A stretch of 64,000 nt of DNA. It comes from Pararhodobacter zhoushanensis. GTDB lineage: Bacteria; Pseudomonadota; Alphaproteobacteria; Rhodobacterales; Rhodobacteraceae. The stretch is taken from contig NZ_REEZ01000003.1 in the NCBI RefSeq assembly GCF_003990445.1, positions 124,001 to 188,000 of the forward strand, given 5' to 3'. A program made the translations under genes and the position numbers. Shown here one piece after another: positions 53,986 to 62,556 of the stretch (its first letter is position 1; each line of letters begins with the position of its first letter). The notes under the pieces were generated by a model. That model did no database searches, was not told where the DNA came from, and saw only the letters and a program-made list of their open reading frames with translations.

Positions 53986-54072
53986 TCAGGGAAGCAGCGG
54001 CAGAGCAACGGCCATCGAGCCATTCAGCAGCAAAGTCAGCACGGTGGCACAGGCGAGAAGGGCGCGGGTCAT
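53986..54072 (-). CDS. 28-residue putative secreted or membrane peptide
   Basis: A tiny gene encoding a signal-like peptide: MTRALLACATV, a hydrophobic LTLLLNGSMAVALPLL and stop. It is the same type as the first 24 residues of the neighbouring 80-residue protein (MTR, then Leu-rich, then LNGSMA). The ribosome site (CGAGAG) is modest. It could be a real micropeptide or a truncated paralogue. It lies just upstream of prfC and could be transcribed with it. Confidence 0.5.
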   Translation of the reverse strand: MTRALLACATVLTLLLNGSMAVALPLLP

Positions 54073-54123
54073 GATGTGGCTCTCGGGTGGCGGGCGCTCA
54101 GGGCGCGTTTGAAGGTTAACGGA

Positions 54124-54189
54124 CCTGCCGGGCGGAAGTTCCCGCCCGGCAGGGGCGGGCGCAAAAAAAAAACGCCCCCGCAGGGGCGT
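54124..54189 (-). terminator. Hairpin plus Rho-independent terminator (minus strand)
   Basis: On the minus strand, a 7-bp stem (54172-54189) with a four-base loop is followed by ten Ts (54163-54172), a strong terminator for the 80-residue gene. A separate perfect 12-bp stem CCTGCCGGGCGG/CCGCCCGGCAGG (54124-54153) lies next to it. Confidence 0.85.
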
Positions 54190-54220
54190 TGGTCAGGTGG
54201 GGAGGGAGGGGCAGGTGTCG

Positions 54221-54463
54221 TCAGCGGCGACCAACCGCGGGAATGCTGTAGGACGCTTGTTGGGCGTGGCGCGCGGCCAGATCGGCGGGCCGGGCCGGGG
54301 GCGCGGACAACATGCGCAGCGAGATGACGCAAGGCGTCGCGGGCGTGCAGCTGGCCGAGACCGGCGTGACGGGCATCGGGTTCAGCGAGATCGAGGCCGA
54401 AGCCATCGAGCCATTCAGGGTCAGGGTGGAGAGAGCGGCGAGGGTCAGGGCAAAACGGGTCAT
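54221..54463 (-). CDS. 80-residue exported protein, unknown function
   Basis: A small protein with a signal peptide (RFALTLAALSTLTLNGSMASA) and a mature part with one Cys pair (SASCTPATPCVISL), rich in Pro, Ala and Ser. Its first 24 residues resemble the 28-residue peptide at 53986-54072. No family is recognised. It ends before a strong terminator, supporting that it is transcribed as a unit. AGGAATT-type sequence upstream of ATG 54463 can serve as ribosome site. Confidence 0.6.
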   Translation of the reverse strand: MTRFALTLAALSTLTLNGSMASASISLNPMPVTPVSASCTPATPCVISLRMLSAPPARPADLAARHAQQASYSIPAVGRR

Positions 54464-54696
54464 CGGTCAATTCCTTTGCGCAGGGCAGTGCGTTGAATTG
54501 CCTATGGGTCGTCGGATTGCGCGGGATGGTTCAAAGAAAATCGCAGCCCCGGCCTGCGCTCGGGGTCAGCCGTTGCCCGGGCGACAGGAATGCGGCTGAA
54601 ACGGGTGACAGAACGCTTTGCACGACCGGTCCCGGGCTTTCGGCCACGCGGCGTCGGGCGCAAGGGAAGCGCGTCGGCTTTGACGTTGCGTGTCGG

Positions 54697-54728
54697 TGCC
54701 CTCTCACGCGGGCCTGCGTGAGAGGGCA
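54697..54728 (-). terminator. Perfect 13-bp hairpin after an exported-protein gene
   Basis: TGCCCTCTCACGC (54697-54709) pairs exactly with GCGTGAGAGGGCA (54716-54728), loop of six. It lies eight bases beyond the stop of the minus-strand gene at 54737. There is no T-run, so termination is likely but not certain. Confidence 0.55.
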
Positions 54729-54736
54729 GCTCCGGG

Positions 54737-55201
54737 TTAGCGCGACTCGGCCATGGCGGCGTAATCCGAGCGCGCGATGTAGTTGATGTCTTCAAAGCCC
54801 CAGCTTGTGTCCTGCGGCCCGTCGAGCGTGAGCACGATGGCCATGTATCGCCCGTCCGCGCCGGAGAAGAGGCCGGCAGGCCCGCTTTCCCCTTCAATCG
54901 CGAAGGGGACGATTGCCTGGCCACGGTCGTTGTAGCGCACGGGCAGACTCTTGCCGTCCCACCCTGTTCCCGCTTCGCCGCGCGTGCCGTCAAACAGTTC
55001 TGACGGGCTTTCGTCGCCAGCCAGCAGTCGGGCGAAGAAATTCGCGTTGGTTTCGTTGGAGTAGGGCGCGATCATCGTCACGTCCTGATGGACATAGCCG
55101 TTCAGAATTGCCGAGGCGACACTGCCGGGCGTTTGATCCTGCGCGGTTGCGGCGGTGACGGTTGCGAATAGGGCGAAAGCGGTCAGTGCTTTGACTTTCA
55201 T
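54737..55201 (-). CDS. Exported protein of unknown function
   Basis: A 154-residue protein with a signal peptide (KALTAFALFATVTAATA) and a mature domain containing SVASAILNGYVHQDVTMIAPYSNETNANFF early and SWGFEDINYIARSDYAAM at the end. The pattern suggests a small NTF2-like fold, but this is a guess. Lower GC near its start than neighbours. ATG 55201 is chosen because the signal peptide begins there; the frame continues to 55297. A perfect hairpin follows the stop. Confidence 0.65.
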   Translation of the reverse strand: MKVKALTAFALFATVTAATAQDQTPGSVASAILNGYVHQDVTMIAPYSNETNANFFARLLAGDESPSELFDGTRGEAGTGWDGKSLPVRYNDRGQAIVPFAIEGESGPAGLFSGADGRYMAIVLTLDGPQDTSWGFEDINYIARSDYAAMAESR

Positions 55202-55424
55202 ATGTAAATTCCGTATTTTGTCATCAAATTCTTGGCTTGCGGCGGTGATGGCCGATCGTCCAGACACGCGAATGGTCGCCAAAAATCCAGCCATCACAGG
55301 CCATTTTCACCCGTCAGGGCCAGCGTATCAAGTGGGGCCTGCCCGGTCCTGGCAGGCCGACGCATGTACTGCGGTGCAGCATCCAGCAGCAAACGCTGCG
55401 GTAGCCCCCAACACCAGTGGCACC

Positions 55425-55459
55425 AAAAAACACCCGCGCGCCGAGGGGCGCGCGGGTGT
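55425..55459 (-). terminator. Rho-independent terminator of the diguanylate cyclase gene (minus strand)
   Basis: A perfect 13-bp stem (55430-55442 with 55447-55459), loop GAGG, is followed on the minus strand by six Ts (55425-55430). It lies 20 bases after the cyclase stop. Confidence 0.9.
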
Positions 55460-55478
55460 GTGGCACTGTAGTGTTGGC

Positions 55479-56360
55479 TCAGTTAACGGGCGTGAGTGGC
55501 TTGGCCATCGGGGCGATGGCGACCCGGTTCCGGCCGTCTTCCTTGGCGGCGTAAAGCTGGGCGTCGGCGCGATCCGACCAATCCTCGACATCCAGCACCG
55601 CGTCCGAGGCTTCGGCAACGCCGAAGCTGGCGGTAACCTTGATATGTGCGTAACCCTCGACCACCGTGCTCTCGATGGCGCGGCGCATACGCTCGGCGAC
55701 ATCCCCGGCGGTCGTGGCCCCGGCATTCGACACCAGCACGGCGAATTCTTCGCCGCCGACGCGGCCAAAGCTGTCCTCGACCCGCATCTCGCGCAGCACG
55801 GTACGGCTGACGGCTTTGAGCACGGCATCGCCGGCCGCATGGCCCCAGGTGTCGTTGACGCGCTTGAAGTGATCCAGATCGAACAGAATCAGCGAGGCCT
55901 TGGAGCGGGTCCGCTGACGCGAGGCAAAGGACTTGCGCAGCGATTCGGAAAAGGCGCGGCGGGTCATCGCGCCGGTCAGCCCGTCGCGGCTGGCTTCGGA
56001 CCATAGTTCGACCTGATCGACGACCAGCTTGGCGAAGCCTTCTAGTAACTGACAGTCGCGCTCGTTGAAGGCGCGTTCCGAGGTGTCGAGAATGCGCAGG
56101 GTGCCGATGGTTTCGTGGTCCTTGATCAGCGGGATCTCCAGAAACGAGCGGTAAACGCCGCCTTCGGCGTTGGCCGGTGCCCCGTGCAGGGCAACCGCAA
56201 CCGCCGGAACATGGAAGACCGACTTGATCAGCGCACTGACCGCCGCAAAATGGGCTGGCGACGGCAGGGCAGCTTGGACGGGAGCTTGGTACATAGACAT
56301 CACCTCGACCGAGTTGAGCGCTCTATCGTCAGGACTGTAGGTCGAAACGGTGGCTAACAT
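55479..56360 (-). CDS. Diguanylate cyclase with N-terminal GAF-like domain
   Basis: A 293-residue protein. The N-terminal ~125 residues look like a GAF domain (FLEIPLIKDHETIGTLRILDTSERAFNERDCQLLEGFA). A GGDEF domain follows: FDLDHFKRVNDTWGHAAGD binds metal and nucleotide, and the active-site loop is GGEEF. An RVED sequence exactly five residues before it fits the RxxD inhibitory site, so feedback by c-di-GMP is expected. No membrane helix is seen. It should make c-di-GMP in response to a cytoplasmic signal. AGGAAC precedes ATG 56360. Confidence 0.92.
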   Translation of the reverse strand: MLATVSTYSPDDRALNSVEVMSMYQAPVQAALPSPAHFAAVSALIKSVFHVPAVAVALHGAPANAEGGVYRSFLEIPLIKDHETIGTLRILDTSERAFNERDCQLLEGFAKLVVDQVELWSEASRDGLTGAMTRRAFSESLRKSFASRQRTRSKASLILFDLDHFKRVNDTWGHAAGDAVLKAVSRTVLREMRVEDSFGRVGGEEFAVLVSNAGATTAGDVAERMRRAIESTVVEGYAHIKVTASFGVAEASDAVLDVEDWSDRADAQLYAAKEDGRNRVAIAPMAKPLTPVN

Positions 56361-56760
56361 CGGCTTGTTCCTGCAAATTTTTTGCGGTCAGCCTATACTT
56401 GATCCTGAAATGCGGCCTGCATTTGTGCCGTATGTGGCCAAAACAAGATTAATTGGGTGTTAACTAAGGCGCGCAGCGTTTTTCTGCCTTACTTTCGCCA
56501 GAAACTTGTCCGGGAATGCAAGGAATGAGGCCAAAATCGGCCACGCGGCGGGCCTTCCTGACATTATACACCATGAATCACCCGTGGCGAGCCTGAAAAC
56601 GCGCGATTGCAAGCGCCCCGGATTGACCCGAGCCCGCATTTGCGCTATCGCCCCCCATCGGTTGCTGTGCTCTGTGCAACCTGACCGATTGCTGCCGGGG
56701 CGCAGTATCTGGCGTCCCATCATTCCCTTGCGGCCCGATGCCGCAACATGACGGACACTG
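56361..56760. other. Long intergenic region between diguanylate cyclase and helicase genes
   Basis: About 400 bases between divergent genes. It includes a 6-bp inverted repeat AAATGC-GGCCT-GCATTT (56408-56424) close to the cyclase start and a TATACA box (56565-56570) about 190 bases before the helicase, which would leave a long 5' leader as in cold-induced helicase genes. No RNA gene is recognised. Small open frames on both strands look random. Confidence 0.45.
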
Positions 56761-58338
56761 ATGACCAAATTTGCTGATCTCAAGCTGGACCCCAAGGTCC
56801 TGAAAGCCGTGGCCGAAGCGGGCTACGAAACCCCCACACCGATTCAGGCGCAGGCGATCCCTGAAGCGCTGAACGGCCGCGACGTGCTGGGCATCGCCCA
56901 GACCGGGACCGGCAAGACAGCGTCCTTCACGCTGCCGCTGATCACGCGCCTTGCGCGGGGCCGGGCACGGGCGCGCATGCCGCGCAGTCTGGTTCTGGCA
57001 CCGACGCGCGAATTGGCCGCGCAGGTGGCTGAGAACTTTGACGTTTATGCCAAGTACACGCGCCTGACCAAGGCACTGTTGATCGGCGGCGTCTCGTTCT
57101 CGGAGCAGGACAAGCTGATCGACCGTGGCGTCGATGTGCTGATCGCCACGCCGGGCCGTCTGCTCGACCATTTCGAGCGTGGCAAGTTGCTGCTTACCGG
57201 CGTTGAAGTGATGGTCGTCGATGAGGCGGACCGCATGCTCGACATGGGTTTCATCCCCGATATCGAGCGGATCTTCCAGATGACGCCGTTCACCCGGCAG
57301 ACGCTGTTCTTCTCGGCCACCATGGCGCCCGAGATCGAGCGGATTACCAACACCTTCCTGTCGAACCCCGTGCGCGTCGAAGTGGCGCGTCAGGCGACGA
57401 CGGCGGAAACCATCGAGCAAAAGCTGATCGAGCTGAAGCCGACGCGCCGCGACCGCGCCTTTGCCGAAAAGCGCGCGATGCTGCGTCAGCTGATCGAGTC
57501 CGAGGGCGACGCCTGCACCAACGCGATCATCTTCTGCAACCGCAAGATTGACGTCGATGTTGTCGCCAAGTCGCTGAAAAAGCACGGGTTTGACGCGTCT
57601 CCGATCCATGGCGATCTGGACCAGTCGGTGCGCACGCGCACGCTGGACGGTTTCCGCGATGGTACGGTGCGCTTGCTGATTGCCTCGGATGTGGCCGCGC
57701 GCGGTCTGGACATCCCGGCGGTGAGCCATGTGTTCAACTTCGACGTGCCCAGCCACGCCGAGGATTACGTGCACCGCATTGGCCGTACCGGCCGGGCAGG
57801 TCGCTCGGGCAAGGCGTTTACCATCGCCACGCCGTCGGATGAGAAGTATCTGGCCGCAATCGAAGCGCTGCTGCAAAAGCCGCTGCCGCGTGGCGAAGAG
57901 CCTGCCGGATTCGCGCAGGCTGCTGTGGACTCCGAGACAGCGGATGGCGGTCGTCCCGACAAGGACGAGCGTCCCGCGCGCAAGCCGCGCGGCGAAAAGA
58001 CCGAACGTCCGCGCCGTGAGCGCAAGCCGCGTGGGGCCAAGGCCGCTGCGGTTGAGCCTGTGGCCGAGGAAGCAGTCGAGGCTGTCGCCGAGGCGTCGGT
58101 CGCGGCGGCTGAGCCGGTTCAGGCCGCGCCGGTGGCTGAGGTTGTTGCCGTGCGTGCCCCACGTGAGGAAAGCCGGTCGGACAATCGCGGCGAGCGGAAT
58201 GATCGCAACACCGACCGCAACGAGAATCGCAACCGGGGTGGCCGTGGCCGCCGTGACCGCGACGATCAGCCGGTGGTCGGCATGGGCGACCATGTGCCCG
58301 AGTTCCTGCTACGCGAATTCCGCACCAAAGCGGGATGA
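56761..58338 (+). CDS. rhlE: DEAD-box RNA helicase, RhlE-like
   Basis: A 525-residue ATP-dependent RNA helicase. Motifs run in order: Q-motif (TPIQAQAIPEAL), AQTGTGKTASF, PTRELA, TPGRLLD, VVDEADRMLDMGF, SAT, and in the second domain SDVAARGLDIPAVSHVFN and HRIGRTGRAGRSG. The C-terminal ~130 residues are Arg/Glu/Ala- and Asn-rich, disordered, and probably bind RNA or RNase E. RhlE-type helicases assist ribosome assembly and RNA decay in the cold. A long upstream leader and a strong terminator bracket it. Confidence 0.93.
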   Translation: MTKFADLKLDPKVLKAVAEAGYETPTPIQAQAIPEALNGRDVLGIAQTGTGKTASFTLPLITRLARGRARARMPRSLVLAPTRELAAQVAENFDVYAKYTRLTKALLIGGVSFSEQDKLIDRGVDVLIATPGRLLDHFERGKLLLTGVEVMVVDEADRMLDMGFIPDIERIFQMTPFTRQTLFFSATMAPEIERITNTFLSNPVRVEVARQATTAETIEQKLIELKPTRRDRAFAEKRAMLRQLIESEGDACTNAIIFCNRKIDVDVVAKSLKKHGFDASPIHGDLDQSVRTRTLDGFRDGTVRLLIASDVAARGLDIPAVSHVFNFDVPSHAEDYVHRIGRTGRAGRSGKAFTIATPSDEKYLAAIEALLQKPLPRGEEPAGFAQAAVDSETADGGRPDKDERPARKPRGEKTERPRRERKPRGAKAAAVEPVAEEAVEAVAEASVAAAEPVQAAPVAEVVAVRAPREESRSDNRGERNDRNTDRNENRNRGGRGRRDRDDQPVVGMGDHVPEFLLREFRTKAG

Positions 58339-58362
58339 GCCACAAGGCATTGCCGATAGAAC

Positions 58363-58395
58363 AAGGGCCGCTCGATTGAGCGGCCCTTTTCTTTT
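58363..58395 (+). terminator. Rho-independent terminator after the helicase gene
   Basis: A perfect 11-bp stem AAGGGCCGCTC/GAGCGGCCCTT (58363-58388), loop GATT, followed by a T-rich run. The mirrored A/T ends could also serve the convergent small membrane-protein gene. Confidence 0.9.
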
Positions 58396-58399
58396 GCGC

Positions 58400-58660
58400 T
58401 CAGCGCGCGGCGAGTTGCTCGATCGCGTCAGCGGTGCGACGGGTGTTCTGGTAGATGCCGAGCCCAAGGTACATGAAGCCGCCCATCACCACGACATAGA
58501 TGCCGCCGCCGATCAGAATGGCGAGCGCCATCAGCGGGCCGGGGACGCCGGGCTGCGGCATGAACAACGCCCCGCCAGCGGCGACAACAACGCCGATCAT
58601 CATGATGACGACCAGAACGGTGATCAGTTTTTCCAGAAGATTGATGAAAATATCGCGCAT
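58400..58660 (-). CDS. Small two-helix membrane protein, unknown function
   Basis: An 86-residue protein with an amphipathic start (RDIFINLLEKLI) and two membrane helices (TVLVVIMMIGVVVAAGGALF and ALAILIGGGIYVVVMGGFMYLGLGIY), ending NTRRTADAIEQLAAR. No family is recognised. GGAGT five bases before ATG 58660 supports this start over an upstream ATG. It lies 111 bases downstream of gshA on the same strand and shares the bidirectional terminator region with the helicase. Confidence 0.68.
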   Translation of the reverse strand: MRDIFINLLEKLITVLVVIMMIGVVVAAGGALFMPQPGVPGPLMALAILIGGGIYVVVMGGFMYLGLGIYQNTRRTADAIEQLAAR

Positions 58661-58771
58661 TAAACACTCCGACATAAAGAGGTGGTTTCCTGAAGAATAA
58701 GCAGGAAACCACGGCTTTTGCGGTGTGGCAAGCGGCCTGTGCCGGGCAGGGCACAGGGCCGCCGCAGCGTC

Positions 58772-60142
58772 TTAGTAGCTGTAGTCGGCGTAAACGCGGT
58801 TCAGATCGCCGCCCCAGTCGCCGTTGTAATGCGCCAGCAGCTCATCCGCCGGGGTCATCCCGGTGTCGAGGCTGTCTTTGAGCGCATTGAGGAAGTGAGT
58901 CTCGTCGGGCACCAGCCCACCGGCACCGGGGCGCGCGCGGGCTTTCAACCCGGCGTCGGCGATGTCGACGACCTGACGGGCCAGATCCATCATCTTGACG
59001 CCATGCGTCTCGGCCTGCAGCCCGTCGACACTGGCCGCGACGCGCAGGGCCTCGCGGGTTTCGGTGTCCCAGTTCTTGCACAGATCCCACGCCGCATCGA
59101 GCGAGGACTGGTCATAGAGCATGCCGACCCACAGTGCCGGCAGCGCGCACAGGCGGCGCCACTGGTTGCCATCGGCACCGCGCATCTCAAGGTATTTCTT
59201 GAGCCGGGCTTCGGGGAAAATGGTGGTCAGGTGGTCGGCCCAGTCGCTGAGCGTCGGCACTTCGCCGGGCAGGGCGGGCAGTTTGCCGTTCAGGAAATCA
59301 CGGAAGGACTGGCCAAGGGCGTTGATGTATTTGCCGTCGCGGTAGACAAAATACATCGGCACATCAAGGGCATAGTCCACATACCGCTCGAAGCCGAAAC
59401 CTTCTTCGAAGGCAAAGGGCAGCGTGCCGGTACGCGCCGGGTCCAGATCGCGCCAGATGCGCGAGCGCCAGGATTTATGGCCGTTGGGCTTGCCGTCAAA
59501 GAACGGCGAATTGGCGAAAAGCGCGGTGGCGACGGGCTGCAGCGCCAGCGCCACGCGGAATTTCTGCACCATGTCGCCCTCGGACGCGAAGTCGAGGTTG
59601 ACCTGCACCGTGCAGGTGCGGCGCATCATCTGCGTGCCGTGGGTGCCGACGGTCTGCATGTAGCTGTCCATCAGCTTGTAGCGGCCCTTGGGCATCAGGG
59701 GCATGTCGTCATGCGACCAGACGGGGGCGGCACCAAGGCCGATAAAGCCCACACCGATCTCGTCGGCGATGCTTTTGACGTCGCGCAGGTGTTCGTTCAC
59801 CTCGTCGCAGGTCTGGTGGATGGATTCGAGCGGCGCGCCCGAGAGTTCCAACTGGCCACCCGGCTCGAGGCTGACATTCGCGCCGTTATGCGTCAGGCCG
59901 ATCAGTTTGTCGCCTTCGAGCACCGGCTGCCAGCCGAAGCGGTCGCGCAGACCTTCGAGCATGGCGCGGATCGAGCGGTCGCCGTCATAGGGCAGGGGTT
60001 TCAGGCTGTCTTTGCAGTAGCCGAATTTCTCGTGCTCGGTGCCGATGCGCCAGTCTTCGACGGGCTTCGAGCCTGATGACAGAAATTCTGCCAGTTGATC
60101 GCGATGTTCGATCGGCCCGCCGCCGGACTGGGGGATGGACAT
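58772..60142 (-). CDS. gshA: Glutamate-cysteine ligase
   Basis: A 456-residue enzyme making gamma-glutamylcysteine, the first step of glutathione synthesis. It is of the plant/alphaproteobacterial type: RIGTEHEKFGY near residue 35, GANVSLEPGGQLELSGAPL, MDSYMQTVGTHGTQMMRRTCTVQVNLDF-like central region and EMRGADGNQWRRLCALPALWVG. It is not the E. coli GshA type. Length is normal for the class. It follows the rsmE-containing group on the same strand by about 55 bases. Confidence 0.95.
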   Translation of the reverse strand: MSIPQSGGGPIEHRDQLAEFLSSGSKPVEDWRIGTEHEKFGYCKDSLKPLPYDGDRSIRAMLEGLRDRFGWQPVLEGDKLIGLTHNGANVSLEPGGQLELSGAPLESIHQTCDEVNEHLRDVKSIADEIGVGFIGLGAAPVWSHDDMPLMPKGRYKLMDSYMQTVGTHGTQMMRRTCTVQVNLDFASEGDMVQKFRVALALQPVATALFANSPFFDGKPNGHKSWRSRIWRDLDPARTGTLPFAFEEGFGFERYVDYALDVPMYFVYRDGKYINALGQSFRDFLNGKLPALPGEVPTLSDWADHLTTIFPEARLKKYLEMRGADGNQWRRLCALPALWVGMLYDQSSLDAAWDLCKNWDTETREALRVAASVDGLQAETHGVKMMDLARQVVDIADAGLKARARPGAGGLVPDETHFLNALKDSLDTGMTPADELLAHYNGDWGGDLNRVYADYSY

Positions 60143-60197
60143 GTCAAGGGGCTCCGGGCTGATGTCTATGGACCTCTGACCTGTAGCGCCGACCGGC

Positions 60198-60713
60198 TCA
60201 AGTCAAGAGGCGCTGCGACCGTCTTTGCCAGATCGCGCGGGCGCGCGGGGCGGGGCCTTGGGCGATGGTGCGCAGCAGCAGGGGCATATCCAGCCCGCCG
60301 AGCGCGGCGAAAGCGTCGAAAAGTGCCTCGTTTCCCTTGGCCGCACGCGGAATTGCCAGAATGGTGCCGTCGAGCGATTCTACCAGCCAGAACGCCCCAT
60401 CGGCGCTGAGCATCAGCGTTTGCATCAGGTCCAGCGCGATGACGCCGCCGCCGCGCGGGCCGAAATAGCGGATCTCGCCCTCGATCACCTCGATCACGCC
60501 TGCCGCATCGCCGCGCGCCGTGAAGCGGGCGCGTTGCACCGCGCCCAGGGTCAGGCCCGCGCCGACCAACGCGAGGAGCCAGCCCAGCCAGTAGACCGGA
60601 CCGGGGCCTTGCAGCGCCCACCAGACGCCCAGCGCGGTGAGGGCCAGCGCGCCAAGGGTTTCGCCCCAGCGGCGCAGGGTGGCGAGGGCTTCGGGGCGCC
60701 AGAAGAAGGTCAT
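60198..60713 (-). CDS. Conserved membrane-anchored protein, unknown function
   Basis: A 171-residue protein with two N-terminal membrane helices (LGALALTALGVWWALQG and WLGWLLALVGAGLTLGAV) and a cytoplasmic beta-rich domain (GVIEVIEGEIRYFGPRGGGVIALDLMQTL, SLDGTILAIPRAAKG). It ends with a basic RQRRSQ-like tail. No domain is recognised. ATG 60713 overlaps the rsmE stop by 4 bases, so it is coupled to rsmE. It may belong to an rsmE-orf-gshA unit. Confidence 0.7.
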   Translation of the reverse strand: MTFFWRPEALATLRRWGETLGALALTALGVWWALQGPGPVYWLGWLLALVGAGLTLGAVQRARFTARGDAAGVIEVIEGEIRYFGPRGGGVIALDLMQTLMLSADGAFWLVESLDGTILAIPRAAKGNEALFDAFAALGGLDMPLLLRTIAQGPAPRARAIWQRRSQRLLT

Positions 60714-61462
60714 CGCGGGCCGGCCCAGTCGCCGTGGCGTACCTGCCAGAGGGTCAGGGTGGCAACGGCGGCGGTATCGGCGCGCAGGATGCGTGGCCCA
60801 AGGCTCAGGCGGCGGATGAAGGGCAGGGCGCGCAGGCGCGCGCGCTCGGCCGGGGAAAAGCCACCCTCGGGCCCGATGAGAATCGCGGCGGGGGCGGGGG
60901 CCGGGTCGGCGATGTCCTCGCCTTTGAGGCTTTCGTCTGCCCACCAGAGCACGCGGTCGGCGGGCCAGTCGGCCAGCAGACGGTCAAGGCGGGTTAGTTC
61001 GGCGACCTCGGGCACGAAGGTTCCGGCGGATTGCTCGGCGGCCTCAACCGCGTGGGCCTGCAGGCGGTCGCGGCGGATGCGTTCGGAATTGGTGAACTCG
61101 GTCTGCACGGGCAGGATGCGGGCCGCGCCCATCTCAACGGCCTTTTCGACGATGAAATCGGTGCGGGCTTTCTTGATCGGCGCAAACAGCAGCCACAGGT
61201 CGGGCGGGTTGGTCTGCGGGGCGGTCTGTTCCTCGCAGGTCAACAACCCGCCGCGTTTGGCCAGATGCCCGATCCGCGCGCGCCATTCGCCGTCCTTGCC
61301 GTTGAAAAGGGCGACATCGGCCCCTGCCGCCAGCCGCAGGACGTTGCCCAGATAATGGGACTGGTCTTGCGTCACTGCTACGTGTTGCCCTTGGGCCAAG
61401 GCTTGCTCTACATAGAGGCGCACCTTGGGGCGGTCATCGTTTCGGGGCGGAATCGTCGGCAT
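60710..61462 (-). CDS. rsmE: 16S rRNA m3U1498 methyltransferase
   Basis: A 250-residue SPOUT methyltransferase. The PUA-like N terminus has VRLYVEQALAQGQHVAVTQDQSHYLGNVLR. The knot region shows LIGPEGGFSPAERARL and LSLGPRILRADTAAVATL, the SAM-binding loops of RsmE. Length is standard. It is divergent from ubiA with only 12 bases between the starts, so the promoters must overlap the coding regions. Confidence 0.95.
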   Translation of the reverse strand: MPTIPPRNDDRPKVRLYVEQALAQGQHVAVTQDQSHYLGNVLRLAAGADVALFNGKDGEWRARIGHLAKRGGLLTCEEQTAPQTNPPDLWLLFAPIKKARTDFIVEKAVEMGAARILPVQTEFTNSERIRRDRLQAHAVEAAEQSAGTFVPEVAELTRLDRLLADWPADRVLWWADESLKGEDIADPAPAPAAILIGPEGGFSPAERARLRALPFIRRLSLGPRILRADTAAVATLTLWQVRHGDWAGPR

Positions 61463-61474
61463 GGAAGCGACTGT

Positions 61475-62485
61475 ATGACCGGGTCAGAGCAAACACCAGA
61501 GGCCGAAAACGGCGCAGCGACCAAGGCCGGGGTGTCTGCAGGCGATGCTGGCATCGCGGATCGGGTCGAAGACAACTGGGTCGATACCAAAGCCCCCGAA
61601 GAGATGCGGCCCTATCTGCGGCTGAGCCGGATCGACCGGCCGATTGGCACCTGGCTGCTGTTGCTGCCCTGCTGGTGGGGCACGATGCTGGGCGCGCTGG
61701 CGGTGCCTGAGACGCGCGGCGGGATCACGCTGTGGATCCTGCTGGCCTGCGGTCTGGGCGCACTGTTGATGCGCGGGGCGGGCTGCACGTGGAATGACAT
61801 CACCGACCGCGATATCGACCCGCTGGTCGAGCGCACGCGCAACCGGCCATTGGCGGCGGGGCATGTCACCCTGCGCGAGGCGTTTATCTGGATGGGGATC
61901 CAGATGGCGGCGGCCTTTTTCCTGCTGCTGACCTTCAATGCTGCGGCGATCATGCTGGGCGTTCTGGCGCTGCTGCCGGTGGCGATCTATCCGTTTGCCA
62001 AGCGCTTTACCTGGTGGCCGCAGGTCTTTCTGGGGCTGGCGTTCAACTGGGGCGCGCTGCTGGGCTGGACGGCGCAGACCGGCAGTCTGGGCTGGCCGGC
62101 AGTGATCTTGTACCTTGGCGGCATTGCCTGGACGCTGTTTTACGACACGATCTATGCCCATCAGGACCGCGAAGATGACGCGCTGATCGGGGTGAAATCC
62201 ACCGCGAGGCTGTTTGGCGACAACACCGAAAACTGGCTGCGCGGGTTTCTGGTGGCCTCGGTCGTGTTGATTTCGCTGGCAATTATCTACGCGCTGGCCC
62301 CATTGGCCGATCCGATGCGTCTGTCCCTGACGCTGGCCGGGGCCTGGGCGTTTGGCGCGCATCTGAACTGGCAGCTGGGGCAGCTGAACATCAACGACAA
62401 CGATGTGCTGCTGCGCCTGTTCCGCTCGAACCGCGATGCGGGCCTGATCCTTGTGCTGATTTTCGCCGCTGCCTTGCTGGTTTGA
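61475..62485 (+). CDS. ubiA: 4-hydroxybenzoate polyprenyltransferase
   Basis: A 336-residue membrane enzyme attaching the polyprenyl tail to 4-hydroxybenzoate in ubiquinone synthesis. The first aspartate motif is AGCTWNDITDRDIDPLVERTRNRPL and the second is DTIYAHQDREDD, both intact. Nine or so helices follow the family pattern. A ~50-residue polar N-terminal stretch precedes LRLSRIDRPIGTWLL. ATG 61475 is used because the longer frame overlaps the divergent rsmE gene. Confidence 0.94.
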   Translation: MTGSEQTPEAENGAATKAGVSAGDAGIADRVEDNWVDTKAPEEMRPYLRLSRIDRPIGTWLLLLPCWWGTMLGALAVPETRGGITLWILLACGLGALLMRGAGCTWNDITDRDIDPLVERTRNRPLAAGHVTLREAFIWMGIQMAAAFFLLLTFNAAAIMLGVLALLPVAIYPFAKRFTWWPQVFLGLAFNWGALLGWTAQTGSLGWPAVILYLGGIAWTLFYDTIYAHQDREDDALIGVKSTARLFGDNTENWLRGFLVASVVLISLAIIYALAPLADPMRLSLTLAGAWAFGAHLNWQLGQLNINDNDVLLRLFRSNRDAGLILVLIFAAALLV

Positions 62486-62556
62486 TTGCATCGCTGGGCG
62501 CATGGGGCTAGGTCAATGCCTGACCGGCCGCTGTCGGCCGCTGCCACGGACCCTCT

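Noticed and set aside
52303-54327. 674-codon frame antisense to prfC
   Set aside because: prfC is unmistakable on the other strand; the antisense product is His/Gln/Arg-rich noise.
56460-56795. Short open frames on both strands before the helicase gene
   Set aside because: No ribosome site, no domain, and composition like neighbouring non-coding sequence.
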